Assembly (NCBI GenBank): GCA_018222605.1 | Contig: JAAEZZ010000004.1 | Coordinates: 270,600 to 334,599 of the forward strand | DNA from: Alphaproteobacteria bacterium | GTDB lineage: Bacteria > Pseudomonadota > Alphaproteobacteria > Caulobacterales > Hyphomonadaceae | Direction of reading: 5' to 3' | DNA length: 64,000 bases | Translations under genes and position numbers: made by a program | Part shown: piece by piece, positions 8,673 to 19,066 of the stretch | Layout of the letters: each line of letters begins with the position of its first letter | Numbering within the stretch: the stretch's first letter is position 1 | The notes under the pieces: generated by a model | What the model was told of the DNA's origin: nothing | Seen by the model: the letters and a program-made list of their open reading frames with translations, nothing else | The model's database searches: none

Positions 8673-9476
8673 CTAGCGATTCCAGTCCGGCTTGCGCTTT
8701 TCAAGGAAGGCCGTGATGCCTTCCTTGCCCTCATCTGAGGCCCGGCGCGACGCGATGCGGCGGGATGTTTCGTGGCTGACCTCACGGTCAATGAACACGC
8801 CGGCAACATCGCGCACCAATTCCTTGGCGTCGGCAATTGCGCCAGGTGCCGCAGAGAAAACGAGATTGGCGAGATGCTCTTCCATGGCGAGCATCGCCTT
8901 CTCATCCTCGACGACATACTGGATCAGGCCAATTTTCTCGGCATAGTCGGCATCGAATGTCTCGGCGGTCACGAACAGGGCGCGGGCCAGCCGCGGACCA
9001 ATCGCCTCAATCACGAAGGGGCTGATCGTGGCCGGGGTAAGGCCGAGACGCACTTCGGAGAAACGGAACTTCGTGTCCTTCATGGCCACTGCCACATCAC
9101 AGGCCGCCACCAGGCCAGCCCCGCCGCCCATCGCAGCCCCCCGAACCAAAGCGAGCGTCATTTGCGGCATTTCGTAAAGGGCGCGTAGCATTTCTGCCAA
9201 ATTCATGGCGTCGCGCTCATTGTCGCTCTGCGTATGGACTTCCGCGGCCAGCTTCATCCAGTTGAGGTCAGCGCCCGCCGAAAAGCTCTGGCCGTTGCCG
9301 CGCAGGATCATCATGCGGATGGTGCGTTGGTCGGCGATGGATTTGAAGGCGTCCGTCAGCTCAGCAATCAGCTCCGCATTGAAGGCGTTGTGCACATCCG
9401 GCCGGTTCAGCGTGACGACCGCGAGGCCTTCCTGCGTCATTTCAAGCTGGATCAGATCATATTCAGCGTCGCGCAT
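8673..9476 (-). CDS. liuC: Enoyl-CoA hydratase family, probable methylglutaconyl-CoA hydratase
   Basis: This 267-residue crotonase-fold protein has VVTLNRPDVHNAFNAE near the N-terminus, the oxyanion-hole segment FSAGADLNWMK, and VRGAAMGGGAGLVAACDVAVA. Crotonases are hard to name from sequence alone; the position between mccA and mccB makes hydration of 3-methylglutaconyl-CoA to HMG-CoA the likely reaction. The second ATG was chosen because GGAG lies six bases upstream; the first (9488) would add four residues. A generic enoyl-CoA hydratase is the alternative. Confidence 0.82.
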   Translation of the reverse strand: MRDAEYDLIQLEMTQEGLAVVTLNRPDVHNAFNAELIAELTDAFKSIADQRTIRMMILRGNGQSFSAGADLNWMKLAAEVHTQSDNERDAMNLAEMLRALYEMPQMTLALVRGAAMGGGAGLVAACDVAVAMKDTKFRFSEVRLGLTPATISPFVIEAIGPRLARALFVTAETFDADYAEKIGLIQYVVEDEKAMLAMEEHLANLVFSAAPGAIADAKELVRDVAGVFIDREVSHETSRRIASRRASDEGKEGITAFLEKRKPDWNR

Positions 9477-9557
9477 GGGGTACTCCATTGGCTACAGGCT
9501 TCCTTCCTTACATCAGGGCAGACCAAAGGAAAGGGGCATCACCGCCTTGTGTGCAGC

Positions 9558-9788
9558 CTATTCGCCGCACCAGCGATAGAGGTGGCCACCATCCTGCTTT
9601 TCGCCCGTGTCCTCGACGCCGGGGAATTTGCCGGCATGCACAGCTTCAAGGAAGGCGCGGCCCTTGCGAACCTTGTCGCCAATATAGAGCTGGTCCCAGT
9701 CCGGGCCGTAGACATCCGGAAAGTGAAACGGGCCGGGCGGGCGCCGCGCGAGACGCTTTTGCAGGCGGGTAATCTCTTTATCGTCCAT
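9558..9788 (-). CDS. Small hypothetical protein, DUF1413-like at best
   Basis: The 76-residue soluble protein has an N-terminal charged helix (MDDKEITRLQKRLARRPP), then GPFHFPDVYGPDWDQLYIGDKVRKGRAFLEAV and a C-terminal GGHLYRWCGE. The fold seems small and alpha/beta. A loose resemblance to DUF1413 (short proteins with a GD(x)F/V segment) is my impression only. It sits between liuC and the EF-hand gene, after an intrinsic terminator, so it may start its own transcript that continues into liuC. A TTG three codons upstream is an alternative start. Confidence 0.6.
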   Translation of the reverse strand: MDDKEITRLQKRLARRPPGPFHFPDVYGPDWDQLYIGDKVRKGRAFLEAVHAGKFPGVEDTGEKQDGGHLYRWCGE

Positions 9789-9835
9789 GCTTCTCAAGTT
9801 GAGGTATCCAGCGCAGCAATCAAGTCACGGCGCGT

Positions 9836-9867
9836 AAAAAGGGGGCTCGCAGGACCGGCGAGCCCCC
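9836..9867 (-). terminator. Intrinsic terminator of the EF-hand gene
   Basis: GGGGGCTCGC (9841-9850) pairs perfectly over 10 bp with GCGAGCCCCC (9858-9867) around a 7-base loop. Read on the minus strand it is followed by five T (A-run 9836-9840). It lies just downstream of the EF-hand gene. Confidence 0.85.
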
Positions 9868-9889
9868 ATTCAGGAGACAGGCAGGCAGA

Positions 9890-10198
9890 CTACCAATCAG
9901 GCGTCGACACCCTGCTTTCCTCCTTCGGGTCAGACTGTCCCCGCCATGCGTCAAGGGCTTCAGCGAGTTCATCTTCAGAGACGGTCCCGTTCGAATTAAG
10001 ATCAAGCTTGGTGAACTTCGCTTTCGCTTCGGCCTCGCTGACCATGCCCGCGTTGGCTTTATAGCTCACAAACTCATCCTCCGTGATCAGACCATCATCA
10101 TCCAGGTCCAGCAACGAAAAGTCAGGCATTTCGCCTGCATGACCCATCAAAGCAGTCATCATGGCTGCAGTGACAAGAAAGCTGGTGCGTCTGATCAT
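9890..10198 (-). CDS. Secreted EF-hand calcium-binding protein
   Basis: The 102-residue protein has a signal peptide (MIRRTSFLVTAAMMTALMGHA) and two canonical EF-hand loops, DLDDDGLITEDEF and DLNSNGTVSEDEL, each with the D-x-D/N-x-D/N-G pattern and a final acidic residue. It should be periplasmic or exported and bind Ca2+ through an EF-hand pair; small bacterial proteins of this type have no settled function. The start was chosen for the signal peptide and an AAGGAG upstream; the frame extends 17 codons further without support. A strong terminator follows. Confidence 0.85.
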   Translation of the reverse strand: MIRRTSFLVTAAMMTALMGHAGEMPDFSLLDLDDDGLITEDEFVSYKANAGMVSEAEAKAKFTKLDLNSNGTVSEDELAEALDAWRGQSDPKEESRVSTPDW

Positions 10199-10314
10199 CT
10201 CCGAACTCCTTCCATATTTCCGACCGCTGACCAGAGCGGCCAGGATCAATTTACGACAGAAGGCCGGTAATGATGCGTGAAAAGGGGTTCACGAACGAAT
10301 TGTAATGAAGGCGC

Positions 10315-10896
10315 CTAAACCGCGTCTTCGCCAATCTCACGCATGAAGGCGAGCCAGGAATCCACCTTTGACTCTGTCAGTTCCCCTGCCCCACCAATGA
10401 TGGTGTGATGCAGCGGCTTGAAACCGGACAGGCCAAGCACGCCGCGCTCAAGACCTTTCGTGGCCGCCGCATCCATGCCGAAGCGGTAAACGAAATCTGG
10501 CATCCCCATCGTCACCACAACGCGGGCGGACTTTCCCTTCATCATCTGTTCCGGCCAGCCGGATGTCGATTGCTGGATGAAGAAATTTCCGCTGGCGGCC
10601 AGCTCCAGAAAGGATTTCAACTTGGCAGGCATCGCGCCCAGCCAGAGCGGAAACGCGATGAACAGATGATCGGCATCGGCGATCTTTTCGCGTTCTGTCA
10701 AAACAGGCTCCTCCGGCGGCGTATCGAATTCGGCCTGGGAGGTGAGATAGGGCAGGTCCAGCGCAGCGATATTAATCCGCTCTACGGCGTGGCGTCCTGC
10801 ATCTGCACCCTCGGAATAGGCATCGCAGAGGGCATGGATCAAATGGTCCGGCGCGGGGTCCGGATGGCCGTCAATGATACAGATTTTGCGAGCCAT
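10315..10896 (-). CDS. NAD(P)H-dependent oxidoreductase, flavodoxin-like fold
   Basis: The 193-residue protein has the flavodoxin-fold start KICIIDGHPDP (phosphate loop), then the quinone reductase/MdaB-type segment LFIAFPLWLGAMPAKLKSFLE and a GMPDFVYRFG loop. Relatives reduce quinones or other electrophiles with NAD(P)H and bound FMN or FAD. AGGAGG lies nine bases before the ATG. It is on the same strand as mccB, 73 bases downstream, and could be co-transcribed, though no link to leucine catabolism is known. Confidence 0.85.
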   Translation of the reverse strand: MARKICIIDGHPDPAPDHLIHALCDAYSEGADAGRHAVERINIAALDLPYLTSQAEFDTPPEEPVLTEREKIADADHLFIAFPLWLGAMPAKLKSFLELAASGNFFIQQSTSGWPEQMMKGKSARVVVTMGMPDFVYRFGMDAAATKGLERGVLGLSGFKPLHHTIIGGAGELTESKVDSWLAFMREIGEDAV

Positions 10897-10969
10897 GGAA
10901 GTTACCTCCTGCCTTGGGACAGAAGGCAGTCTACCATGCGTTCATGACGGTTGCGCTACGTAGGGCTCC

Positions 10970-12577
<1,608 letters not shown>

Positions 12578-12695
12578 GAAGCCTCCCACTGGAATTTTAA
12601 GCCTGCTTAACCGCCCGAACCGCATGTGTCACGCGCGCGTCACGTGAATTTGAAACAGAAGGGCTAAAGAGAAAGGCTATGAAAAGGATATCAGA

Positions 12696-14492
12696 ATGGG
12701 CATGTTCGGGGACATGGGCATAGATATCACTCCCCGTCTCAAGGCGATCTCCTTTCTGAAGGATGTGCCCGGCCGCGCCATGAAGGCGGCCGGTAAGGAA
12801 ACCATCTGGTTTTCCATTCCAGCAGGCAAGCCGCTCTATTTGGCTGGAGAGCCTGCGGACACGCTGTATTTCGTCATGTCCGGCACGTTGGGCATTTTCC
12901 GCCAAGGCCCGCACGGCAAGACGGAATTCATCGGCCATATCCGCTCCGGCGAACCTGCTGGGGAAATGTCTCTCTTTCAGGGCGGCATCGACCTGACAGG
13001 CGACGGCCTGCCGAATGATGCCCCGCATAACAGTTCCGTCTATGCCATCCGCGATACTGAAGTGGTCGGCGTCTCCCGCAAGGGCTGGGACCGGATGGTG
13101 CGCGCCGAGCCGGAATTGCTGGAGTCGATGATTCGCATCATCCTGACGCGTCTCGGCAAACCGATGGAGCGTGTGGCGAGCGCCGCGCCGAAAGTCTTCG
13201 CGCTGGTGGCTACCTCCCCCACGATTGATCTGTCGCTGCGGGCGCGCGCCCTGAAACAGGCCTGCGACCGGCTGGGCAAGAAATGCATCATCGTGACCGG
13301 GCGACAGGGCGATGAAAAACCAGCCGCCTATTTCGACGAGTTGGAGCAGACGCATGATGTCGTGATCCTGGTCTCCTCCATTGGTGACAATGCCTGGTAT
13401 CGCCTGGCGACACGGCAAGCAGACCGTATCTGGGTGGTGGGCCGCGCCGACGCCCACCCGTCCAATCCGCTGATGCCGGATGATGAGTCCCCGGCCCGCG
13501 CCCTGAAGTTGGTCGATGTCGTGCTGCTGCACCATGCCGAGGACCGCCCCGGCGCCCCGCCCAGTCGCTGGCTGTCTGCAGCGGGGGGTAGCCGCATCTT
13601 CCACTGGAGCGGCATGGAGGGCAAAGACTGCGACCGCCTGGCGCGTATCATGTGCGGGGTCTCCATCGGCCTGATCCTGTCCGGTGGTGGCGCGCGGGCC
13701 TATTCGCATATCGGCGTCGTAAAGGCGCTGAGGGAACTGGGTATACCGATCGACTTTGCCGGCGGGGCCTCCATGGGCTCGGTCGTCGCGGCCTGCGTCG
13801 CGATGGGGTGGAGCGATGAAGAAATCGAGCGCCGCATCCGCAAGGCCTTTGTCGATTCCAATCCGTTGGGGGACTATCACCTGCCCGTTGTCGGCATGGT
13901 GAAGGGCGCGCGCGTCAACAATCGTCTGAAAGAGCATTTCGGTGATGCGGACATCTGCGACCTGAAAGTGCCTTTCTTCTGCACCTCCACCAATCTGACC
14001 TCAGGCAGTTCACGCATTCACCGCACAGGACTACTGCGGGACGCGCTGCGGGCGACGATCTCCCTGCCTGGTATTCTGCCGCCGGTCGTGGACGGCAAGG
14101 ATGTGCTGGTGGATGGCGCCGTGCTGAACAATTTCCCGGCCGATGTGATGCGGGATTTGCATCGCGGACTGGTCATCGGCTCTGACGTGACCCGCCAGCC
14201 GGACAATATGGATGTCGAAGAATTCGCCAACCCACCCGGCTTTTTCCAATGGGTGTTCAAGAACGGCTTCTCCAGCGCACCGCCCATTGCCGGCCTGCTG
14301 ATGCGCGCGGCAACCATCCGTGCAGATACACAATTCGGCCACGACATGACCGATGTGCTTATCCTGCCCGACATGGCAGACGTGCAGCTGCGCGACTGGA
14401 AGATCTATGATGACGCCGTTCAGGCGGGCTATGACGCCACGATCAACGCCATGAAAGACAAGAACATCACAGCCATAAGCGGCGCAGCCTAG
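12696..14492 (+). CDS. cNMP-binding domain fused to patatin-like phospholipase
   Basis: The 598-residue protein joins a cyclic-nucleotide-binding domain (about 35-150, with GEPAGEMSLFQGG resembling the phosphate-binding cassette) to a middle domain (about 165-310) and a patatin domain (about 322-560). The patatin part has the glycine-rich oxyanion loop SGGGARAYSHIG, nucleophile elbow GASMG (Ser359) and the DGA motif (Asp473). The architecture is that of bacterial neuropathy-target-esterase-like proteins, which hydrolyse phospholipids or lysophospholipids. It is divergent from mccB. Binding of cAMP or cGMP is plausible but not proven; the arginine expected in a true cassette is not obvious. 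Confidence 0.88.
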   Translation: MGMFGDMGIDITPRLKAISFLKDVPGRAMKAAGKETIWFSIPAGKPLYLAGEPADTLYFVMSGTLGIFRQGPHGKTEFIGHIRSGEPAGEMSLFQGGIDLTGDGLPNDAPHNSSVYAIRDTEVVGVSRKGWDRMVRAEPELLESMIRIILTRLGKPMERVASAAPKVFALVATSPTIDLSLRARALKQACDRLGKKCIIVTGRQGDEKPAAYFDELEQTHDVVILVSSIGDNAWYRLATRQADRIWVVGRADAHPSNPLMPDDESPARALKLVDVVLLHHAEDRPGAPPSRWLSAAGGSRIFHWSGMEGKDCDRLARIMCGVSIGLILSGGGARAYSHIGVVKALRELGIPIDFAGGASMGSVVAACVAMGWSDEEIERRIRKAFVDSNPLGDYHLPVVGMVKGARVNNRLKEHFGDADICDLKVPFFCTSTNLTSGSSRIHRTGLLRDALRATISLPGILPPVVDGKDVLVDGAVLNNFPADVMRDLHRGLVIGSDVTRQPDNMDVEEFANPPGFFQWVFKNGFSSAPPIAGLLMRAATIRADTQFGHDMTDVLILPDMADVQLRDWKIYDDAVQAGYDATINAMKDKNITAISGAA

Positions 14493-14495
14493 ACG

Positions 14496-15668
14496 CTAGG
14501 CCGTTTCGCCAAACAGTTCCCGGCCGATCAGCCAGCGTCGGATTTCGGACGTCCCTGCCCCGATCTCATACAGCTTCGCATCGCGCAGAAGGCGCCCCGT
14601 CGGATATTCGTTGATATAGCCATTGCCGCCGAGGATCTGGATTGCGTCGAGTGCCAGTTTCGTCGCGGTTTCTGCCGCATACAGAATGGCACCGGCGGCA
14701 TCCTTGCGGGTCGTCTCGCCCCGGTCGCAGGATTTGGCGACGGCATAGACATAGGCCTTGGCCGCGTTCATCTGGACATACATGTCAGCGACCTTGCCTT
14801 GGATCAGCTGGAACTCGCCAATCGACTGGCCGAATTGTTTACGGTCATGGATGTAGGGGATCACGACATCCATACAGGCCTGCATGATGCCGGTCGGCCC
14901 AGCAGATAGAACGGCGCGCTCATAGTCGAGGCCGCTCATCAGCACGCGGGCCCCGCCATTCAGCGGCCCCATGATATTCTCTTCCGGCACTTCGCAATCT
15001 TGGAATACAAGTTCACCGGTTTCAGACCCGCGCATGCCCAGCTTGTCGAGCTTCTGCGCAACGGAGAAGCCCTTCATGTCCCGCTCGATCAGAAAGGCGG
15101 TGATGCCTTTTGATCCGGCGTCCGGCTCCGTCTTGGCATAGACAACCAGCGTGTCAGCGTCCGGCGCATTGGTGATCCACATCTTGGTGCCGTTCAGCAC
15201 ATAGCGGTCGCCTTTTTTCTCGGCGCGCAGCTTCATCGAGACGACGTCGGAGCCGGCCCCGCTCTCGCTCATGGCGAGTGAGCCGAGATGCTCTCCGCTC
15301 ATCAGTTTTGGCAGATAGCGGGCCTTCTGGTCATCACTGCCCCAGCGGCGAATCTGGTTCACGCAGAGGTTCGAATGCGCGCCATAGGACAAGCCGACAG
15401 ATGCAGACGCGCGAGAGATTTCCTCCATCGCCACGACATGCTCAAGATAGCCGAGGCCCGTGCCGCCCCATTCCTCTTCAACCGTAATGCCCAGCAGGCC
15501 CAGCTCACCCATCTTGGGCAGCAGGTCGCGCGGGAATGTATCTGTCCGATCGATTTCAGCGGCGCGCGGCGCAATTTCATTCTGGGCAAAACTTGCCACA
15601 GTTTCGCGGATCATGTCCGCTGTTTCACCGAGATCGAAGTTCAAAGTGGGATATGTGTTCGGAATCAT
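14496..15668 (-). CDS. ivd: Isovaleryl-CoA dehydrogenase
   Basis: The 390-residue acyl-CoA dehydrogenase has [75 protein letters not shown], and the C-terminal [35 protein letters not shown]. The glutamate in [12 protein letters not shown] occupies the place of the catalytic base in isovaleryl-CoA dehydrogenases, which distinguishes them from other family members that carry it near the C-terminus. It oxidises isovaleryl-CoA to 3-methylcrotonyl-CoA, passing electrons to ETF. It is convergent with the patatin gene, with three bases between the stops. Confidence 0.92.
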   Translation of the reverse strand: MIPNTYPTLNFDLGETADMIRETVASFAQNEIAPRAAEIDRTDTFPRDLLPKMGELGLLGITVEEEWGGTGLGYLEHVVAMEEISRASASVGLSYGAHSNLCVNQIRRWGSDDQKARYLPKLMSGEHLGSLAMSESGAGSDVVSMKLRAEKKGDRYVLNGTKMWITNAPDADTLVVYAKTEPDAGSKGITAFLIERDMKGFSVAQKLDKLGMRGSETGELVFQDCEVPEENIMGPLNGGARVLMSGLDYERAVLSAGPTGIMQACMDVVIPYIHDRKQFGQSIGEFQLIQGKVADMYVQMNAAKAYVYAVAKSCDRGETTRKDAAGAILYAAETATKLALDAIQILGGNGYINEYPTGRLLRDAKLYEIGAGTSEIRRWLIGRELFGETA

Positions 15669-15704
15669 GGCCCTGCCCTAGCAAGGCTTCTCCGCCCTGT
15701 CAGC

Positions 15705-16910
15705 CTATTCTTGTTCTGCCAGCATACGATAGAGGTAGTAGACGGACACGAAAAGCAGAAAGCCGCTGCCCAGGGCGATCAATGGCCCTGCATAGGATTG
15801 GTTCGCAGCCTGGCCCATCTGGTTTGCAGCTGTGCCGACAAACCGGCGCATCCCGTCATACAGGCCAATCATGCCGAGACCGGCCAGCAAGGCGAACGGC
15901 ACCCAGCGCAAATTGCCCTGCCCCTTGTCAAAGCCAAGCGGGCGATCATCCAGCGGTGGTTCGGCCTTGGCCGGGTCCACATAGATCGGGGCCAGATCAT
16001 CAATCAGGCGGCGGTCTGTTTCCGGCAGGCGCAGAGGTTCCAGGCTCAGCGAGGCATCGAACTCGGGTGTGGACTGGCGTGCCTGGCGGCGGCGCTCTGA
16101 CATGGAAGCAGGCGACGGCGCTTCATTCGTTCCTTCCGGATCAGCCAGCGCAGACACCGCGCGGGTAATCTCGTCCACAGTCGGATCACCGCTCTCCTGT
16201 GCCCCCTGCTCTCCTGAAGCGCGCGAGGCATTCTCCCCAAGGATACGCGTCAGGCGCTCTGCCACGGCGCGGGCTGCGGCTTGCGGCGCCGTCTCCCGAT
16301 CAACCGGACGCGCAGCACGAAGACGGTCTGCTTCAGTTCTTGCCTCGACAATGATGGGTGTTTCACGCGGAACAGCCGGGCCGGAATGCGGGTCACGCTC
16401 CGGACGTACCAGCGCGCCAGGAATGGCTACGGGGCCATTGGGCTGCGATAGGAAGAGCGCAATTTCAGCGGCCCTGCGACGTGCCAGCGCATCAATGATA
16501 CGCGGCTGGCCATCAACACGGCCGCGGCGCCAGCTCATCATGGCTTCGCTTGCCAGAATACGGTCGCCCGAATTCAGACAGGCCAGCACATCGGACGATT
16601 CGAAAGCTTCTGGCCCGATATTGAAGACAAAGGAGGCCAGCGCGTCGAATTCATTCTGGCTGAGCGGCGTGAACACGCAAGTGTACAGAACGTCTTCGAC
16701 CCTTTTGAGATCATGGAAGCGCAGGATCAGCTCGGCATCGAATGCCCCGACGGTCAGGCCGGCGCGTGCGGTTTCGGTATGGCCATACCCAATCAGCCAG
16801 CGTCCATCCGGCAGGCGGCTGGCACGCGCACGGAAGCCTTCGAAGCTCTTGATAAGCTCGACCCCCTTGTCTGATGTGCGCATTTGCCGGGCCATGCAGC
16901 GGCATCCCAT
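15705..16910 (-). CDS. Membrane-anchored lysozyme-like (GH24) protein
   Basis: The N-terminal ~150 residues match phage-type lysozyme: catalytic Glu in SFEGFR, GYGHT, and a helix pair LSQNEFDALASFVFNIG. A long Arg/Glu/Ala-rich, probably disordered region follows (about 160-310). The C-terminus has two membrane helices (FALLAGLGMIGLYDG and LIALGSGFLLFVSVYYLYRML). It lacks a signal peptide, so topology is unclear: the lysozyme domain may be cytoplasmic, or exported with the tail as anchor. Of three in-frame ATGs (16910, 16895, 16883) none has a clear ribosome-binding site. No phage genes surround it, so it looks like a resident chromosomal gene. Confidence 0.8.
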   Translation of the reverse strand: MGCRCMARQMRTSDKGVELIKSFEGFRARASRLPDGRWLIGYGHTETARAGLTVGAFDAELILRFHDLKRVEDVLYTCVFTPLSQNEFDALASFVFNIGPEAFESSDVLACLNSGDRILASEAMMSWRRGRVDGQPRIIDALARRRAAEIALFLSQPNGPVAIPGALVRPERDPHSGPAVPRETPIIVEARTEADRLRAARPVDRETAPQAAARAVAERLTRILGENASRASGEQGAQESGDPTVDEITRAVSALADPEGTNEAPSPASMSERRRQARQSTPEFDASLSLEPLRLPETDRRLIDDLAPIYVDPAKAEPPLDDRPLGFDKGQGNLRWVPFALLAGLGMIGLYDGMRRFVGTAANQMGQAANQSYAGPLIALGSGFLLFVSVYYLYRMLAEQE

Positions 16911-17003
16911 TTTGAAACACTTGGACTTTTAACTACCTGCCAGTGCTGCAAAACTCGCGCCCATTCACCCGAGGGGCGAGAAACAACGAAAAAATCCGTC
17001 TAT

Positions 17004-18386
17004 TTACAGCAGGACGATCGTGGCGAGTCCGAGAAAACTGAAGAAGGCCATCACATCTGTCAGCGTCAGCACGAAGACGGACGAGGCCACCGCAGGGTCT
17101 GCTCCAAGACGCTTCAGACCCAAGGGCACAAGAATGCCGGAGAAGCCCGCCCAGATGAATGTCGCGAGCATCGCCGCCCCCATCACAAGTGCCAGTTCAA
17201 TATCACGGAACCAGATCAGCGAGATCACCCCGACCCCCACCGCGAAGATCAGGCCATTTGCCAGCGCGCTCATCACTTCGCGCCAGACTGCGCGGCGGGC
17301 TGCGTCGCCATCCAACTGGCGCTCGGCAATCGCGCGCACGGCAACGGCCAAGCCCTGACTGCCGGCATTACCGCCCAGCGCAGCCACAACGGGCATCAGA
17401 ACAGCCAGTGCCACAATCTGGGCAATCGTCGCCTCAAACAGCGAAATGATGGCAGAAGAAATGAAGGCCGTGAACAGATTGACGCCCAGCCACGGGGCAC
17501 GAGCCTTCACCGTATCCCATACCGTGTCCGCGCCATCGGCCGAGTTCACGTTCAAAAGAGAGAGCAGGTCTTCCGCGTTCTCTTCCTGCATGACATCGAC
17601 CATGTCATCGACGGTGATCATACCGACAAGACGGCCGCCATCATCGGTCACCGGCGCGGAAGCCAGCGAGTATTTGCGGAACTGGAAGGCCACCTCTTCC
17701 TGGTCCATCTCTGGCTTCAGGGTGGAGAGCGGATCTTCCATGATGTCTGACAGCTGCACCTCACGTGGGGTGCGCAGCAAGGTGGCCAGCGAGACCGTTC
17801 CCAGCAGACGGTGACCCGGATCAGTCACATAGAGTTCGTAGAACACTTCCGGCAGCTCTTCGCCCAGCGCGCGGGCATGGTCGATAGCATGGCCTACGGT
17901 CCAGTATTCCGGCGCCGCGACGAATTCCGTCTGCATGAGACGGCCGGCCGTTTCCTCTTCATAGGACAGGCCGCGTTCCAGCTGGGCACGCTCAATCGGC
18001 GCCAGGTCTTCCAGAATGCGTTCGCGGCGTTCATCCTCAAGGTCTTCCAGGATGGTCGTCGCATCGTCTGAATCGAGTTCATCGAGCGCGCTGGCGACGG
18101 CCGCGTCTGGCAGAACTTCAACCGCTTCTTCCCGATAGGAATCACGCAGCTCGATCAGAATGTCGGCAGGCAGCTCTCCGCCAAGCAACTCCACAGCTTC
18201 GGAAAAGGTGTCAAAGGACAGCGCTTCCAGCAGGTCTGCAGCATCCGCCGGGTGCATGCGCTGAAGTGTGCGCGCCAGCCAGCGCGTATCACGCTCATCG
18301 ACCGCATCAATGAGATCATCCAGCAGAACCGGATCGACATTCGGCGTCTCGGCGGCCTGCGTCGGCTGGGTAGGCGTTTCAGTCAT
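17004..18386 (-). CDS. mgtE: Magnesium transporter MgtE
   Basis: The 460-residue protein has the MgtE N domain (about 20-150, superhelical, with MHPADAADLLEAL and EELDSDDATTILEDL), a CBS pair (about 150-275, ending TVDDMVDVMQEENAEDLL) and five membrane helices (about 300-460, with MPVVAALGGNAGSQGLAVAVRAIA). MgtE is a Mg2+ channel gated by Mg2+ binding to the N and CBS domains. It lies 143 bases downstream of marR on the same strand. No Mg2+ riboswitch-like structure was recognised upstream. Confidence 0.93.
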   Translation of the reverse strand: MTETPTQPTQAAETPNVDPVLLDDLIDAVDERDTRWLARTLQRMHPADAADLLEALSFDTFSEAVELLGGELPADILIELRDSYREEAVEVLPDAAVASALDELDSDDATTILEDLEDERRERILEDLAPIERAQLERGLSYEEETAGRLMQTEFVAAPEYWTVGHAIDHARALGEELPEVFYELYVTDPGHRLLGTVSLATLLRTPREVQLSDIMEDPLSTLKPEMDQEEVAFQFRKYSLASAPVTDDGGRLVGMITVDDMVDVMQEENAEDLLSLLNVNSADGADTVWDTVKARAPWLGVNLFTAFISSAIISLFEATIAQIVALAVLMPVVAALGGNAGSQGLAVAVRAIAERQLDGDAARRAVWREVMSALANGLIFAVGVGVISLIWFRDIELALVMGAAMLATFIWAGFSGILVPLGLKRLGADPAVASSVFVLTLTDVMAFFSFLGLATIVLL

Positions 18387-18529
18387 GGCGCTCTCTTGCC
18401 GGGCTACAGCCCTTGCGGCAAGGCCCGATTACCTTGACCTAGCAGGGATTCGCGCGAAATTCACAGGCTGCCCACAAGGCAAAGAGCATGGCGTGGAAAT
18501 TGGCCCCTCCCCAGCAGATAGAGACGGGC

Positions 18530-18958
18530 TCAAAGCAGGGCGCGCAAGCCCGCCTTCAAATGCCCCAGACCTTCTTCCCCCAGACGGGTCTCTGTACGAT
18601 TTTGCACGTCCTGCCAGAGCGGATAGGCCTCTTCCAGTCGGCGCACGCCCAGCGTGGTCAACAGCAGACGGCGGCGGCGGCCCTCGCTCTCCTCCCCGCG
18701 GAAAATGAGGCCAGCCTTCTCGAGAGGCTTCAGGTTTCGCGAGAGGGTCGTGCGGTCCAATGCCAGCAGGTCCGCCAGTTCCGAAATCGAGTCCGGCTCA
18801 TAACGGCCCACAGAATTGAGCAAACCAAACTGGGTGACGGTCAGGCCGACAGGGCGCAGCGCATCATCATATTCCCGGGTAATCCTGCGCGCAGCCCTCA
18901 GCAGGCGCCCGGCCGTGCACCGCCCTGTGACATCATCATGGATCGAAGAAGCGCTCAT
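18530..18958 (-). CDS. MarR family transcriptional regulator
   Basis: The 142-residue protein has a winged helix-turn-helix: helices LTVTQFGLLNSVGRY, SISELADLLALDRTTLSRNLKPLEKAGLI and a wing GRRRRLLLTTLG, with flanking dimerisation helices. The start at MSASSI was chosen as the shortest full-domain start; the frame extends seven codons into an ATG at 18979. MarR proteins usually bind palindromes in their own promoter region, and three related palindromes lie in the gap to the divergent TPR gene. The effector is unknown. Confidence 0.87.
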   Translation of the reverse strand: MSASSIHDDVTGRCTAGRLLRAARRITREYDDALRPVGLTVTQFGLLNSVGRYEPDSISELADLLALDRTTLSRNLKPLEKAGLIFRGEESEGRRRRLLLTTLGVRRLEEAYPLWQDVQNRTETRLGEEGLGHLKAGLRALL

Positions 18959-18962
18959 AACG

Positions 18963-18972
18963 TGTAGATACA
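18963..18972. promoter_or_regulatory. Candidate MarR half-palindrome, site 1
   Basis: TGTAGATACA lies 4 bases upstream of the marR start codon and differs at one position from the perfect palindrome TGTATATACA found at 19182. Its place would allow autorepression by blocking initiation or translation. Confidence 0.4.
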
Positions 18973-19045
18973 TGCCCACAGGGAAACTTCAACATGTTCA
19001 GTATTTCTAATGGCAAGAATTCCATGCCCTATCTTGATGAGAACG

Positions 19046-19065
19046 TATAGTGCATATACACTATA
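19046..19065. promoter_or_regulatory. Perfect inverted repeat, candidate operator (site 2)
   Basis: TATAGTG and CACTATA are perfect 7-bp arms separated by CATATA. The centre includes TGCATATACA (19051-19060), close to the other two sites. TATA-type hexamers occur on both strands, so this may overlap divergent -10 boxes. A TTGATG at 19034-19039 is a possible -35 for the plus strand but at short spacing. Confidence 0.5.
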
Positions 19066-19066
19066 A

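Noticed and set aside
12597-12610. TTAA-N6-TTAA between mccB and the patatin gene
   Set aside because: CtrA sites need seven bases between the half-sites; this has six.
15705-16910. Prophage remnant suggested by the lysozyme domain
   Set aside because: No integrase, capsid, tail or holin-like gene and no att-like repeats were seen nearby.
17004-18529. Mg2+-sensing riboswitch upstream of mgtE
   Set aside because: The 143-base gap to marR shows no M-box-like conserved core or terminator hairpin.
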